64,000 nt of DNA from Propionibacteriaceae bacterium ZF39. GTDB taxonomy: Bacteria; Actinomycetota; Actinomycetes; Propionibacteriales; Propionibacteriaceae. The stretch spans positions 1,736,001 through 1,800,000 of the forward strand of contig CP154795.1 of the NCBI GenBank assembly GCA_039565995.1, read 5' to 3'. The notes below the pieces were generated by a model. That model was not told the origin of the DNA. It searched no databases and was given only the letters and a program-made list of their open reading frames with translations. The position numbers were made by a program, and so were the translations under genes. Positions 16,760 through 25,476 of the stretch are shown here, one piece after another; the stretch's first letter is position 1, and each line of letters begins with the position of its first letter.

Positions 16760-18039
16760 CGGTTCTCCTGCCGATAGATCAGGGTGGCGCGGTGGACGGG
16801 GGAGAGATGGGCGCGGGCCGCAGCCGCGATCTCGTCGGCTCCGATCGACGTGACGGTGTCGATCCGCGTGTTGATGCGACCCGGGTCGTCCAGGAGCGTC
16901 GCGGCAGCAGAGATCTGGTCGGCGCGGCTCTCGATCCGGGCCAGGGACTGGAGCCAGTGGCGCTCGAACTGGGCGTGGGCCCGGCGTACCTCGTCGTCGC
17001 TCGGGCCGTCGGCCGCGAACCGGTCGAGCTCGGCGACCATGGCTTCCTCGACCTTCTCGATCGCGACGTCCTCCCGGGCCCGGGCCGAGGCAAATCCGAA
17101 GGAATGCCCGCCGATGAGCTGCAGCGCGGACGAGCCGGCACCGGTGGAAAGCTCCTGCTCGCGGACGAGTGCGCGATGGAAGCGGCTCGTCTGGCTGCCG
17201 CCGATGATCGACAGGGCGAGGTCCACCGCGTCGATCTCGCGGGTGCCGAGGGCGGGGAGGCGCCAGGTGAAGTACGCCGCGTCGGCGGGCACGTTCGCGC
17301 CGGTCTCCTCGCGCGGGTGGTCGGTGATCGGACCCAACTCGGGTTCCGGCGGGTCCGGTGGGAGGTCCCCGGGCGGAATGTGGCCGAAGTAGCGCTCGGC
17401 GAGGGCGCGACCGTCTTCTGCGGTGACATCGCCGGCCAGGGTCAGGGCGCAGTTGTTGGGCCGATAGTGGGTCCGGAAGAAGTGGTGGACGTAGTCGAGG
17501 CTTGCCGCGTCGAGGTCGGCCATCGAACCGATGGTGGTGTGGCCATAGGGGTGATCGGCCGGGAAGGTCAGCGCGACCAGTCGCTCCATCACGTCGCCGT
17601 AGGGCACGTTGTCGTAGCGCTGGCGCTTCTCCTCCTTGACGACCTCCCGCTGGTTGTCGAGGTTGTCCTGGCCGACGGCGTCCAGGAGCGTGGCCATGCG
17701 ATCGGCCTCGAGCCAGAGGGCGAGCTCGAGCCCGCCGGTGGGGAGCGCCTCGAAGTAGTTCGTGCGGTCGAACCACGTGGTGGCGTTCACGGCCGCACCG
17801 GCCGCTTGCATCAGCGCGATGTGCTGGCCCGACTCCACGTTGGCCGAACCCTGGAACATCAGATGCTCGAACAGGTGGGCGAAGCCGGTGCGGCCGGGCT
17901 CCTCGTGGCGGGAACCCACGTCATACCAAAGGTTGACCGCCACGGCCGGGGCCAGATGATCGGGGCTGACGATGACACGCAGGCCGTTGTCGAGCCGCGA
18001 GTCGTGCAGGGGGTAACCGCCGGAATCCATGCGCGCCAT
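16756..18039 (-). CDS. M16B zinc metallopeptidase (catalytic subunit)
   Basis: A 427-residue pitrilysin/MPP-like enzyme. HLFEH (about residues 55-59) supplies the two zinc His and the catalytic Glu, and the downstream REVVKEEKRQRYDN supplies the third ligand. NYFEALPTGGLELALWLEADRM and YRPNNCALTLAGDV are further family landmarks. It pairs with the zinc-less M16 protein encoded right after it. The start is uncertain: ATG 18039 chosen, ATG 18030 and TTG 18057 possible, none with a strong ribosome site. No signal peptide is visible, so it is probably cytoplasmic. Confidence 0.87.
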   Translation of the reverse strand: MARMDSGGYPLHDSRLDNGLRVIVSPDHLAPAVAVNLWYDVGSRHEEPGRTGFAHLFEHLMFQGSANVESGQHIALMQAAGAAVNATTWFDRTNYFEALPTGGLELALWLEADRMATLLDAVGQDNLDNQREVVKEEKRQRYDNVPYGDVMERLVALTFPADHPYGHTTIGSMADLDAASLDYVHHFFRTHYRPNNCALTLAGDVTAEDGRALAERYFGHIPPGDLPPDPPEPELGPITDHPREETGANVPADAAYFTWRLPALGTREIDAVDLALSIIGGSQTSRFHRALVREQELSTGAGSSALQLIGGHSFGFASARAREDVAIEKVEEAMVAELDRFAADGPSDDEVRRAHAQFERHWLQSLARIESRADQISAAATLLDDPGRINTRIDTVTSIGADEIAAAARAHLSPVHRATLIYRQENR

Positions 18040-18101
18040 CGAACCACACCCGGACAACGGCGCGCGCTCACTCGCCGGTTGTGCCGTCGATCGAGCCCGG
18101 C

Positions 18102-19979
18102 TCAGTGGGACGCGATGGGCAGGTGCGCACCGATGTAGCCGATGAAGATTCGCGGTGACGTGGGGTGGCCGTCATAGATGTGCATGCGCGGATAGAGCCC
18201 ACGGCGGTCCAGTTTGAAATGGGCCTTCATGGGCACCCTGCCCGTCGAATCGACCGATGTGGGAACTGGGAACATGCGACTGGCGCCGTGCTGCTGCATT
18301 GTTGCTGAGGTTTCGGTCTCGGCGAATCGGCCGGCCGACATCGTGCGGAAGCCCGGCGGTGTGTGGTTGATGTAGTGGTCCAGACCGTGCTCGCAAGCGC
18401 CCTCCCGGCGGGCACGCGCATAATCGGTCAGGACCAGGACGGCTTCCCAGGCCCACCCCAGCGCTGTGTCGGCGTTCGACTGCATATCGAGTTTGATGCA
18501 CTCAGTCCTGTCGCCGGTGAACTCGACGGTGGGGAATTGCTCGATCCGCTCGAGAAGGTCGTCGAAGTTGTTCGGGCTCGCGACGAGATACTCATCGGGG
18601 ACTGCGGCGTAGGTGTGCTCGAAGTCGTTGTGGTCTTTCAGCCGTGCCTCGAGCCACTTCATCCGGGCAGCGCTCTCTTCCTCGGCGAGGCGAGCAAAGT
18701 CGAGCTCGTAGTCCGCCTCCGTGAGCGCCGCATCCAGCTCCCGGTTCTCGTCCTCGACCTTTTCCAACTGGGCCTGCAGCTGGTCTACGCGCTCCTCCAG
18801 TGCGGTGACGGCACCGGTCCGGACACTCCCGCGCATGCGGGCGAGGAAGTCCTTCAGCGCGTTCTCTGTGATGCGCGGAATACCGAGGAGTCGTTGGACG
18901 AGAGTCAGCTGTTCGCGTACGCCGGCTTCGCCGGTCAGCTCGGTCCCGCTGTCGGGTTCCGTCTCGGGCGGGGTTGTCGGGGCAACTGGTTCGGGAGTCG
19001 GTGGCTCGGCGGCGACATCCGTCGAGGTCGTCTTGCCTTCGGTCTTGTCCGGTACAACGGGTTCCGACTCGGTCGGCACTTCGGGCTCACGGACACGCTC
19101 GACCAGTCGGCGGTTCTCGGCCCGGGCGAACAGCCGCCGGACCTCCTGTTCGATTGGCTCGGCCGGACGGTCGATCGTCTCCTGGCGTGCGATATCGCCC
19201 AGGAGCATGGTGATTCCACGATCGCCGAGTCGGGCCAGACGGGAGAGGGTGACGTAGCGGTGACGTCTGCTGTCAGCCGGGACCTCGAACCGGACGCCGG
19301 GACGGAAGCCGCGAATGGCCCAGTGCGGGACTTCGAAGTCCTCCCCGACGCGTCGGGCAAAGGCCGAAGTGGCAGCGGGGTCGAGGACGACGATCCGGGC
19401 CAGGCCGGCAGTCTCGCGGGCCCAGTCGGTCATCTGCGTCACGAGCGGTGACATGTCCTCGGCATAGCCAGGCGGGGTTCCCACGACGAACACGAGTCCG
19501 TGCCGGCGTCCGTCCCGGAGCATCGCGAGGAGTTGATCGAGGTCGTCGGAGGTGAACAGGCGGGGAACCTCGGAAAAATCCAGGGCACCGTCGTGGAGTG
19601 GAAGTGTGGTTGCGAGCCTCCGCACAAGGCGTGGGACGTTCACGAACGACCCCTGCGAGTTGCGGACGGTCACGCTGATCCAGTCACCGACAGGATCTCT
19701 GTGGGCCAGCAGTTCGGTCGTGAATCGTCCCTGCTTCGGCGAATCCTCCAGCAGCGTCATCCGGAGGGACTCGGCTCCCGGCGACGCCAGGCGTCGCACG
19801 GACAACCGGGTGCTACCGGCGACGTGGTCATGAGAATCGGCCACATCCTTGGGCAATCCCTTGGAGTGCAGCCAGGTCTGCAATTCGGAGGTGAACGAAT
19901 CCATCCAGGGCTCCGCCGAGCGGCATTCCATGAACGCCACGTAGTCCCGGAACGAGTGCGGTTCGTCGACCACCGTCAT
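18102..19979 (-). CDS. Unrecognised 625-residue coiled-coil protein
   Basis: I do not recognise this family. The N-terminal half (1-260) is a globular alpha/beta region with LVFVVGTPPGYAEDM and RIVVLDPAATSAFARRV. An acidic Pro/Thr/Glu-rich linker follows at about 305-350. A long coiled coil runs over about 390-450 (EERVDQLQAQLEKVEDENRELDAAL region). A small C-terminal beta-rich domain (570-625) reads MKAHFKLDRRGLYPRMHIYD and IFIGYIGAHL; this end resembles small domains found at the end of accessory actinobacterial proteins. Size, linker and place beside a tRNA-borne element fit an accessory or defence gene, but no catalytic motif is visible. It stands alone on its strand. Confidence 0.6.
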   Translation of the reverse strand: MTVVDEPHSFRDYVAFMECRSAEPWMDSFTSELQTWLHSKGLPKDVADSHDHVAGSTRLSVRRLASPGAESLRMTLLEDSPKQGRFTTELLAHRDPVGDWISVTVRNSQGSFVNVPRLVRRLATTLPLHDGALDFSEVPRLFTSDDLDQLLAMLRDGRRHGLVFVVGTPPGYAEDMSPLVTQMTDWARETAGLARIVVLDPAATSAFARRVGEDFEVPHWAIRGFRPGVRFEVPADSRRHRYVTLSRLARLGDRGITMLLGDIARQETIDRPAEPIEQEVRRLFARAENRRLVERVREPEVPTESEPVVPDKTEGKTTSTDVAAEPPTPEPVAPTTPPETEPDSGTELTGEAGVREQLTLVQRLLGIPRITENALKDFLARMRGSVRTGAVTALEERVDQLQAQLEKVEDENRELDAALTEADYELDFARLAEEESAARMKWLEARLKDHNDFEHTYAAVPDEYLVASPNNFDDLLERIEQFPTVEFTGDRTECIKLDMQSNADTALGWAWEAVLVLTDYARARREGACEHGLDHYINHTPPGFRTMSAGRFAETETSATMQQHGASRMFPVPTSVDSTGRVPMKAHFKLDRRGLYPRMHIYDGHPTSPRIFIGYIGAHLPIASH

Positions 19980-20045
19980 GACTTCCCCTCTGCTTCGGCG
20001 AAGCTCCAGTATCCCGACTGACCGGCGGCACCCGCCACCGCAGCG

Positions 20046-20255
20046 TCAGCGGGTCAGCAGATAAATGACCGTCAGGATGCCGAACACGACCAGGCTGGCG
20101 AGACCAATTCCGAGGATCGTGCGGGCCACCTTCTGCATGCCGCGGGTGTGATCGAGCTCCTTCGACCGGTACGCCATCAGGCGGATCGCCCCGATCGGCA
20201 CGAACCAGAGGGCGGCCAGAAAGGCCAGCCCCATCGCGAAGAACAACGGATCCAT
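20046..20255 (-). CDS. Small two-helix membrane protein
   Basis: A 69-residue protein with two predicted membrane helices (FFAMGLAFLAALWFVPIGAI and ILGIGLASLVVFGILTVIY) separated by a charged loop (YRSKELDHTRG). No family recognised. ATG 20255 is preceded by GGTGAG; an in-frame ATG at 20318 would add 21 residues but has no ribosome site and would start next to the terminator hairpin. Confidence 0.5.
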   Translation of the reverse strand: MDPLFFAMGLAFLAALWFVPIGAIRLMAYRSKELDHTRGMQKVARTILGIGLASLVVFGILTVIYLLTR

Positions 20256-20327
20256 ATCGAACTCACCGCCCAGCGGCTCGTCGGCGTCACCGCCACGGAT
20301 TCGGGCGAGTGCTGTCATCGGGGACAA

Positions 20328-20367
20328 CAAGAGGCCCTCGACCGGTATTCCGATCGAGGGCCTCTTG
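20328..20367. terminator. Intrinsic terminator flanking attL
   Basis: A 14-bp stem (20328-20341 with 20354-20367) over a 12-nt loop, ending three bases before the left attachment site. On the ancestral chromosome it would have lain just behind the 3' end of tRNA-fMet and so probably terminated it; the integrated element has separated the two. Confidence 0.65.
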
Positions 20368-20370
20368 GCG

Positions 20371-20394
20371 TTGGTAGCGGGGACAGGATTTGAA
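20371..20394. repeat. attL, left attachment site
   Basis: A 24-bp copy of the tRNA-fMet 3' end (the T-arm and acceptor part, beginning TTGGTAGCGGGG), identical to 28647-28670. Sequence diverges on both sides of the repeat, which fixes the core. Confidence 0.85.
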
Positions 20395-20518
20395 AATCCC
20401 CCCGGCCGTGCACTGGATACAGATTCCCACTGCGGAAAACACGCTCTGGCTAGGACTTGGGCTCCACTGTAGACGTTCGCTAGAGTATGCACAAGTAGGC
20501 AAAAGTCAGCAGAGTTAG

Positions 20519-20534
20519 TGCACGCAGAGTGCAC
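20519..20534. repeat. 16-bp end repeat, left copy
   Basis: GTGCACGCAGAGTGCA occurs here, 15 bp before the integrase start, and again at 28573-28588 near the right end. Paired copies close to both att sites suggest arm-type binding sites for the integrase or excisionase, or an operator for a shared regulator. Confidence 0.5.
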
Positions 20535-20548
20535 GAGCGGGGGCAAAT

Positions 20549-21697
20549 ATGGCCGTGAGAAGGGCATTCGGAGGCATCAGAAAATTGCCGTCGAAACGCT
20601 GGCAGGCGTACTACACCGGACCCGACCTGAAACGCCACACAGCGCCGATGACATTCGACGCCAAGATGGACGCCGAGGCGTGGCTGCTGGACGAGCACCG
20701 GCTCATGGCGCGACCCGAAGAATGGATCCCGCCGAAGGATCGCCGTGCCGTCGCCGAGGCCGGGCTGCTGCCCACGGTGAAGGACTATGGCGACGGCTGG
20801 GTGAAGTCACGCACGCTCAAGCCGAGGACCAGGGCGCTCTATGAACGGCTGCTGGACAAGCACATCACACCCGAGCTCGGAGGCCTCCGGCTCAACGAGC
20901 TGACCGCAACCGAGGTCCGGGCATGGCACGCCCGCGTCGGTCCGAACGCGCCGACCCAACGAGCCCATGCCTATTCGCTGCTGAAAGCGATAATGGGGAC
21001 GGCCGAGGCCGAACAGCTCATCACGCGGAACCCGTGCGTGATCCGAGGCGGCGGGACATCGAAGCGGGCGCACAAGCCGGAGCCGGCCACATTGGAAGAG
21101 CTGGCGACCATCGTCGAGCACATGCCCGACCGGCTGCGCCTGGCCGTGCTGATCGCTGCGTGGTGTGGACTCCGGCAAGGGGAAGTGCTGGAGCTGCGCC
21201 GTGGTGACATCGTGATGGTGACCGACGACGACGGCATTCCCACGTCGGGCACGATCAAGGTTCGCCGGGCAGTGGCGCGGGTGCCGGGGGAGCCGCCCAT
21301 CGTCGGCACGCCCAAGAGCGATGCCGGGGTGCGTGACGTGGCGATCCCTCCGCATCTGCTGCCCGAGTTCGTGCACCACCTGAACAAGCACGTTCCGCCG
21401 GCGCAATCGTCGCTGCTGTTCAAGGGCCGCGACTCCGGGGAGCAGTTGGCATCGAGCACGCTCTATCGCTGGTACTACCCGGCGCGGGAGGCGGCCGGGC
21501 GCAAGGACCTCCGGTGGCACGACCTGAGGCACACCGGGGCCACGCTGGCCGCTGCGACCGGGGCCAGCCTGCGCGAGCTGATGAACCGACTGGGGCACTC
21601 CACGGTCGGGGCCGCGATGATCTATCAGCACGCCGCGGCGGATCGTGATGCCGAGATTGCCAAGCTGTTGTCCGACCTGGCGGGGGTGAAGAAGTGA
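20549..21697 (+). CDS. int: Tyrosine site-specific recombinase (phage-type integrase)
   Basis: A 382-residue integrase. The N-terminal part contains an arm-binding/core-binding SAM-like domain (LKPRTRALYERLLDKHITPELG). The catalytic domain has Arg in AWCGLRQGEVLEL, HxxR in WHDLRHTGATLAA, the His in LGHSTVGAA and the nucleophile Tyr in MIYQHA (about residue 359). It should insert and excise the element at the tRNA-fMet 3' end. It lies 154 bp inside attL and reads inward. The stop overlaps the next start (GTGA). Confidence 0.92.
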   Translation: MAVRRAFGGIRKLPSKRWQAYYTGPDLKRHTAPMTFDAKMDAEAWLLDEHRLMARPEEWIPPKDRRAVAEAGLLPTVKDYGDGWVKSRTLKPRTRALYERLLDKHITPELGGLRLNELTATEVRAWHARVGPNAPTQRAHAYSLLKAIMGTAEAEQLITRNPCVIRGGGTSKRAHKPEPATLEELATIVEHMPDRLRLAVLIAAWCGLRQGEVLELRRGDIVMVTDDDGIPTSGTIKVRRAVARVPGEPPIVGTPKSDAGVRDVAIPPHLLPEFVHHLNKHVPPAQSSLLFKGRDSGEQLASSTLYRWYYPAREAAGRKDLRWHDLRHTGATLAAATGASLRELMNRLGHSTVGAAMIYQHAAADRDAEIAKLLSDLAGVKK

Positions 21698-22212
21698 GCG
21701 ACGACGAAAACATCCACAAGTCAGTCACCATGCAGCTGTATGCCATCCACGCTGGAGGCAATGAGCGCCGCAAGCGGTTCCTGCTGATGGAGTACGTGTG
21801 CTCGCGCTGCGGGGACATCGTCCTACAGGTATGGGGGACGCATCCGCGAAGGGCAGTCACGACCAGGGAGCCGGACAAGTCCCCGTACTCACTGACATCA
21901 TTCAACGCGCACAAGCAGGTCCCGGCCGAGCTCGCGCACCGGATTGAAGACGGCACACTCACGCTCAGGGAGTTCGCCGAATACTTCTTCTCCGAAGAGG
22001 TATTCGAGCAAGGGGAGCCGCGGGCGCCTGAGCGCGCGGGGCGACGGCGGAGGTTGGAGATTCTTCCGGCCGAGGGCGACGAGGACTCCCCGCGCTCCTT
22101 CTCATCGGTTTGTCGGTGCCAGAGGTGGGACTTCTCGCTCGATAATGTCCGCTCGGATCTCGCGCGAAAGATTCGCAAGCGTTCAGTGAAGTCGCCGGTG
22201 GGCCAGTCCTAG
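21694..22212 (+). CDS. Element protein with a CxxC motif, unknown function
   Basis: A 172-residue protein, coupled to the integrase by a 4-bp overlap. CSRCG (36-39) and CRCQ near the C-terminus could bind zinc. The middle is acidic and helical (LTLREFAEYFFSEEVFEQ). No family recognised. Its pairing with the integrase suggests a role in integration, excision or regulation, but that is only from context. Confidence 0.6.
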   Translation: MSDDENIHKSVTMQLYAIHAGGNERRKRFLLMEYVCSRCGDIVLQVWGTHPRRAVTTREPDKSPYSLTSFNAHKQVPAELAHRIEDGTLTLREFAEYFFSEEVFEQGEPRAPERAGRRRRLEILPAEGDEDSPRSFSSVCRCQRWDFSLDNVRSDLARKIRKRSVKSPVGQS

Positions 22213-22314
22213 CGGACTCCTGCCCTATACTGCTGCTCAGGTCAGGCTGCTGAGTCAGCGGAAACTCGCCATGTGATGGGCCGCGAGTCGTTACCCGAAG
22301 GGGGACGGCAAAGC

Positions 22315-22524
22315 ATGCCCAATTCGCAGCGTCAACCGCTGTTCATCTCACCCAAGGAAGCTGCCGGCCGACACTCGGTCTCGGTGGACACGATCCGCCG
22401 CCGCATCGCGGACGGCACCTTGCCTGCCCATCGGCTCGGCAAGCGACTGATCCGCATCAGCATCGAGGACCTGGACAAGGTCTTCCGGCCCATCCCGACC
22501 ACGGGCGGTGGTCGCGTTGCTTGA
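22315..22524 (+). CDS. xis: Excisionase-type helix-turn-helix protein
   Basis: A 69-residue MerR/Xis-type DNA-binding protein. The core SPKEAAGRHSVSVDTIRRRI, ADGTLPAHRLGKRLIRI and a following ISIEDLDKVF are the standard winged-helix excisionase pattern. It would bend DNA at an att site for excision or act as a repressor. The ribosome site is GGGGGA about nine bases upstream. Upstream, a TATACT box (22226-22231) and a CTCAG...CTGAG inverted repeat mark a likely promoter/operator for the replication genes that follow. Confidence 0.75.
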   Translation: MPNSQRQPLFISPKEAAGRHSVSVDTIRRRIADGTLPAHRLGKRLIRISIEDLDKVFRPIPTTGGGRVA

Positions 22525-22834
22525 GGCAAAGCAAAACCGCCCCGGGTCGGCGTCCGAGGCGGCTGCAAATGACACTGGCGGCGTCGCTCTCATCGTACCT
22601 GCAATGGCAGACGAGTACGCGAAGCATGTTGATGGCGGGTTCGTCGCCGTGGTCGAGGTCGCCGATGGTCGCTATCACCGGCGCGTGTTCCTGACGTTGA
22701 AGGCGGCCGAGGCGGCGGTGAGGAAGGCTCGCGCGCGAGGCCAGTCTGCTCGGATTGTGCTGGCCGAGCTGCGCCCGCTCTACATCGTCGGGGGCACCGC
22801 CCAGGGCGAGCTGCCGGGCGGTGAGGTCGCGTGA
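22508..22834 (+). CDS. Small element protein, unknown
   Basis: Up to 108 residues. The part from ATG 22604 (MADEYAKHVDGGFVAVVEVADGR...) reads as a compact alpha/beta protein with a lysine/arginine-rich helix (KAAEAAVRKARARG). The longer start at GTG 22508 overlaps the excisionase gene and spans a CCGCC/GGCGG hairpin, so 22604 may be the true start. No ribosome site is clear for either. The stop overlaps the next start (GTGA). Confidence 0.5.
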   Translation: MVALLEAKQNRPGSASEAAANDTGGVALIVPAMADEYAKHVDGGFVAVVEVADGRYHRRVFLTLKAAEAAVRKARARGQSARIVLAELRPLYIVGGTAQGELPGGEVA

Positions 22835-23025
22835 TTCCCATCGTTCCTATCGTGCGCGTGTTCCCGAAGCCGAACACGCGGCTGATCGAGGTTGGGCCGT
22901 GCCCGCACTGCGGTCGCAATCATTGGCATGGCTGGCCCTACGAAGACGGCGATCGTAACCCTGGTGATCGTGCGTCTCATTGCGATGGCGATGGCTATTA
23001 CGTCGTGGCGGGTGATGTCCGATGA
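22831..23025 (+). CDS. Small zinc-ribbon-like element protein
   Basis: A 64-residue protein with CPHCGRNHWHGW at about 24-35 and a further Cys near 51, suggesting metal binding. Overlaps its neighbours on both sides by 4 bp (GTGA and ATGA), so it is translated with the primase. Small Cys-motif proteins before primase genes are common in actinophages. Function unknown. Confidence 0.6.
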   Translation: MIPIVPIVRVFPKPNTRLIEVGPCPHCGRNHWHGWPYEDGDRNPGDRASHCDGDGYYVVAGDVR

Positions 23026-25343
23026 TCACGTCGGCGTTGCCCTATCTGGGGACGGTGCTCGGATCGAGGGCCGGGAACGTGATCGTGGCGATCGGGTCCG
23101 GGCCGTATTGCGACGAGCGCGGGAAGTACAAGCACAAGAGCTGGAGCGAGCACGCGTTTGCGTGGCCGGCCGAGGCGGACAGGTTGGCGACGGCGATCGC
23201 CCAGCACGCAGCGGCCGGGGATGATGTCTATGCCTGTCCGTACCTGATGCACGGATCGAAGCGGTCCCAGGGCGCGGCCGTTGCCCGGCCGATCGTGCAT
23301 GCCGACATCGATGGGCCGGCGGACATCGACAAGGTGCGCGCGCTGGGTGGGTTTGCGGTCGGGTCCGGCACGTCCGGTCATGGGCATGTGTATGTGCCGC
23401 TCGATCGCTCGGTGCCGTTCAATGTGCACCGCGAGCTGTGCCGCGCGCTCGGTGCCCATCTCGGTTATGCCGACGCCAAGATCAGTGACAACGACCTTCT
23501 CCGGCCGCCGGGGACGTTCAATCACAAGCCGGTCCCACTCGGTGGCGAACCGGCCGCCGTGGAATGGCTGCTGGCACCCTCAGGGGCGCTGCGGACGCCC
23601 GAAGATCTGGCGGACGCCCTCGGCATCACCCTGCCGTCGGAGCTCGCCCAGGACGTTCCCAGGGTGTCCACAGCACCGGTGGTCACCACCGCTGTGGATA
23701 TCGATGGGTTGCCGGACTGGTTGTTGAGCTCGATCTCGTTGATCACCGATGATCGGTCACACGATCAGTTTCGGATCGTGGGCGCGTGCATGGATGTCGG
23801 GATGTCGCTGGAGGAAACGCGTTGGATTATCGCCCAGCGCCCGGACCTGGCCGAACGTCTCGCCGGCCGCACCGATGACGATGTGCTGCGCTGCTGGGAG
23901 AAGGCCGCGCGGGAACGTGCCGGGCGGATCCCCGGTGACGAGACGCCAACCGTTGCCGAGACGGCAACAGTTGCAGCACCGAAGCCCGCACTCCGGGCCG
24001 AGGGTCCGCACGGCGGTCAGACGCGGTTTGCGTTGCGCCTGGCCGAGGCCGCCAAGGATCGGCTGATTCACGTGCATGGCATCGGCTGGCACTGGTGGGA
24101 CGGTTCCCGGTGGCGGGAAGACCAACACGGTCGCGCGAAACGGTCGGTGGTCAATGTGCTCCGCGCGGCACTGCTGGAGTCGTTCCGGTCCAAGGGTGAG
24201 TTCGCCGAGCAACTCGCCAAGGATGTCCACAAGTGCGAGTCCGACAACGCGATCAAGGGCGTGCTCGGGATCGCGGCGGCGCTCGATGTGTTCGCGGTCA
24301 CGGTCGCTGACCTGGACCCCGATCCGTACCTGCTGAATGTGGCCAACGGCACGCTCGATCTGCGGACGATGGAGCTGCGTGCGCACGACCCGGCCGACCG
24401 GATCACCAAGATCACCCGAGCGGCGTACGCCCCCGACGCCCGGGGACCGGTGTGGGAGGCGTTCCTGGCCCGCGTGCTGCCCGATGCCGAGGTGCGCGGG
24501 TTCCTGCAACGGTATGCCGGGATCGGGCTGTGTGGGCGCGTCCTGGAGCACCTGCTGGCCATCGGCACCGGCACCGGCCGCAATGGCAAGGGCGTGTTCT
24601 ATGAATCGTTCGGCCATGCGCTCGGGGACTACGCGATCAGCGGCGCACCGGATCTGTTCATGGCGTCCGAGGGCCGGCATCCGACCGAGGAGTTCGATCT
24701 GCGGGGGGCGCGCTGGGTCGTGGTCTCGGAGAACGACAAGAACCGCCGGTTGGCCGAGGCCAAGGTCAAGCGCCTGGTCGGTGGCGACAAGATCCGCGCA
24801 CGCCGGATGCGGCAGGACTTCGTGGAGTTCGATCCGACGCACACCGCGATGCTGGTCACCAACCATCTGCCCAAGGTGTCGGAGGATGATCCGGCACTGT
24901 GGGCGCGGTTGCGGGTGATCCCGTTCGATGTGGTCATTCCGCCGGATGAGCAGGACAAGCATCTGGGGGAGAAACTGCAGCTCGAGGCCGACGCCATCCT
25001 GTCGTGGGCCGTGGCCGGGTGGCAGGACTACCAACAGCGCGGTATGGCCGATCCCGAGGCCGTCCGGGTGGCAACGACGAACTATCACGCCGATGCCGAT
25101 GCCATCGGCCGGTTCATCACCGACGAATGCCTGACCGGGATCGCGCACTGGGTCGAGTTCGCCGACCTGTGGGAACGGTGGTGCATCTGGCGTCGGGACG
25201 AGGGCGCGGCCGAGGTGTCGAAGACCGCGTTCGGTGTCGCCCTGGAATCTCGGGGATTCACCAACGACAAGTTCCGAGGACGACGGATCAGACGCGGCAT
25301 CGGCCTGCTTTCCACAGCCGAGGAAGGTGCCGAGGATGACTGA
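23022..25343 (+). CDS. Phage/plasmid-type primase-helicase (D5/P4 group)
   Basis: A 773-residue replication protein. The N-terminal part looks like a primase-polymerase or RepB-like domain (PIVHADIDGP, GSGTSGHGHVYVPLD, DNDLLRPPGTFNHK). A DHSFRIVG-type linker region follows, then a D5-like region (WHWWDGSRWRED), Walker A GTGTGRNGKGV at about residue 515, WVVVSENDKN, GGDKIRARRMRQDFVEF and AMLVTNHLPKV: superfamily-3 helicase motifs. P4-like elements use such proteins to start their own replication. It is the largest gene of the element and sits directly before a 17-bp inverted repeat that could be its origin. Confidence 0.88.
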   Translation: MITSALPYLGTVLGSRAGNVIVAIGSGPYCDERGKYKHKSWSEHAFAWPAEADRLATAIAQHAAAGDDVYACPYLMHGSKRSQGAAVARPIVHADIDGPADIDKVRALGGFAVGSGTSGHGHVYVPLDRSVPFNVHRELCRALGAHLGYADAKISDNDLLRPPGTFNHKPVPLGGEPAAVEWLLAPSGALRTPEDLADALGITLPSELAQDVPRVSTAPVVTTAVDIDGLPDWLLSSISLITDDRSHDQFRIVGACMDVGMSLEETRWIIAQRPDLAERLAGRTDDDVLRCWEKAARERAGRIPGDETPTVAETATVAAPKPALRAEGPHGGQTRFALRLAEAAKDRLIHVHGIGWHWWDGSRWREDQHGRAKRSVVNVLRAALLESFRSKGEFAEQLAKDVHKCESDNAIKGVLGIAAALDVFAVTVADLDPDPYLLNVANGTLDLRTMELRAHDPADRITKITRAAYAPDARGPVWEAFLARVLPDAEVRGFLQRYAGIGLCGRVLEHLLAIGTGTGRNGKGVFYESFGHALGDYAISGAPDLFMASEGRHPTEEFDLRGARWVVVSENDKNRRLAEAKVKRLVGGDKIRARRMRQDFVEFDPTHTAMLVTNHLPKVSEDDPALWARLRVIPFDVVIPPDEQDKHLGEKLQLEADAILSWAVAGWQDYQQRGMADPEAVRVATTNYHADADAIGRFITDECLTGIAHWVEFADLWERWCIWRRDEGAAEVSKTAFGVALESRGFTNDKFRGRRIRRGIGLLSTAEEGAEDD

Positions 25344-25476
25344 TCAGACGGCAGTGGACAGGTTGGACACCCCAAACGGTTGTGTTCCCACGCGCGCGCA
25401 CGGAGAAGTAACAGTTCGTCCAGTCCAACCTGTCCACTGGCCACTGAATGCCCTTGCCGGCGCGGTGTGGACATGA
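25336..25476 (+). CDS. Short ORF spanning the inverted repeat
   Basis: A 46-codon frame overlapping the primase end by 8 bp and the WhiB start by 4 bp (ATGA). Most of it is the inverted repeat and its loop, so it may simply couple translation across the structure. The peptide shows no recognisable domain. Confidence 0.4.
   Translation: MTDQTAVDRLDTPNGCVPTRAHGEVTVRPVQPVHWPLNALAGAVWT
25352..25439. repeat. 17-bp perfect inverted repeat, possible origin or regulator site
   Basis: CAGTGGACAGGTTGGAC at 25352-25368 is repeated in inverse orientation at 25423-25439 with 54 nt between. It lies at the primase end, before the packaging-type genes. It could be the element's replication origin, a binding site for the primase or WhiB protein, or an RNA stem separating early and late expression. 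Confidence 0.6.

Noticed and set aside
23667-23698. Inverted repeat inside the primase gene (TCCACAGC/GCTGTGGA)
   Set aside because: It lies within conserved coding sequence and could be chance; too weak to call a regulatory site.
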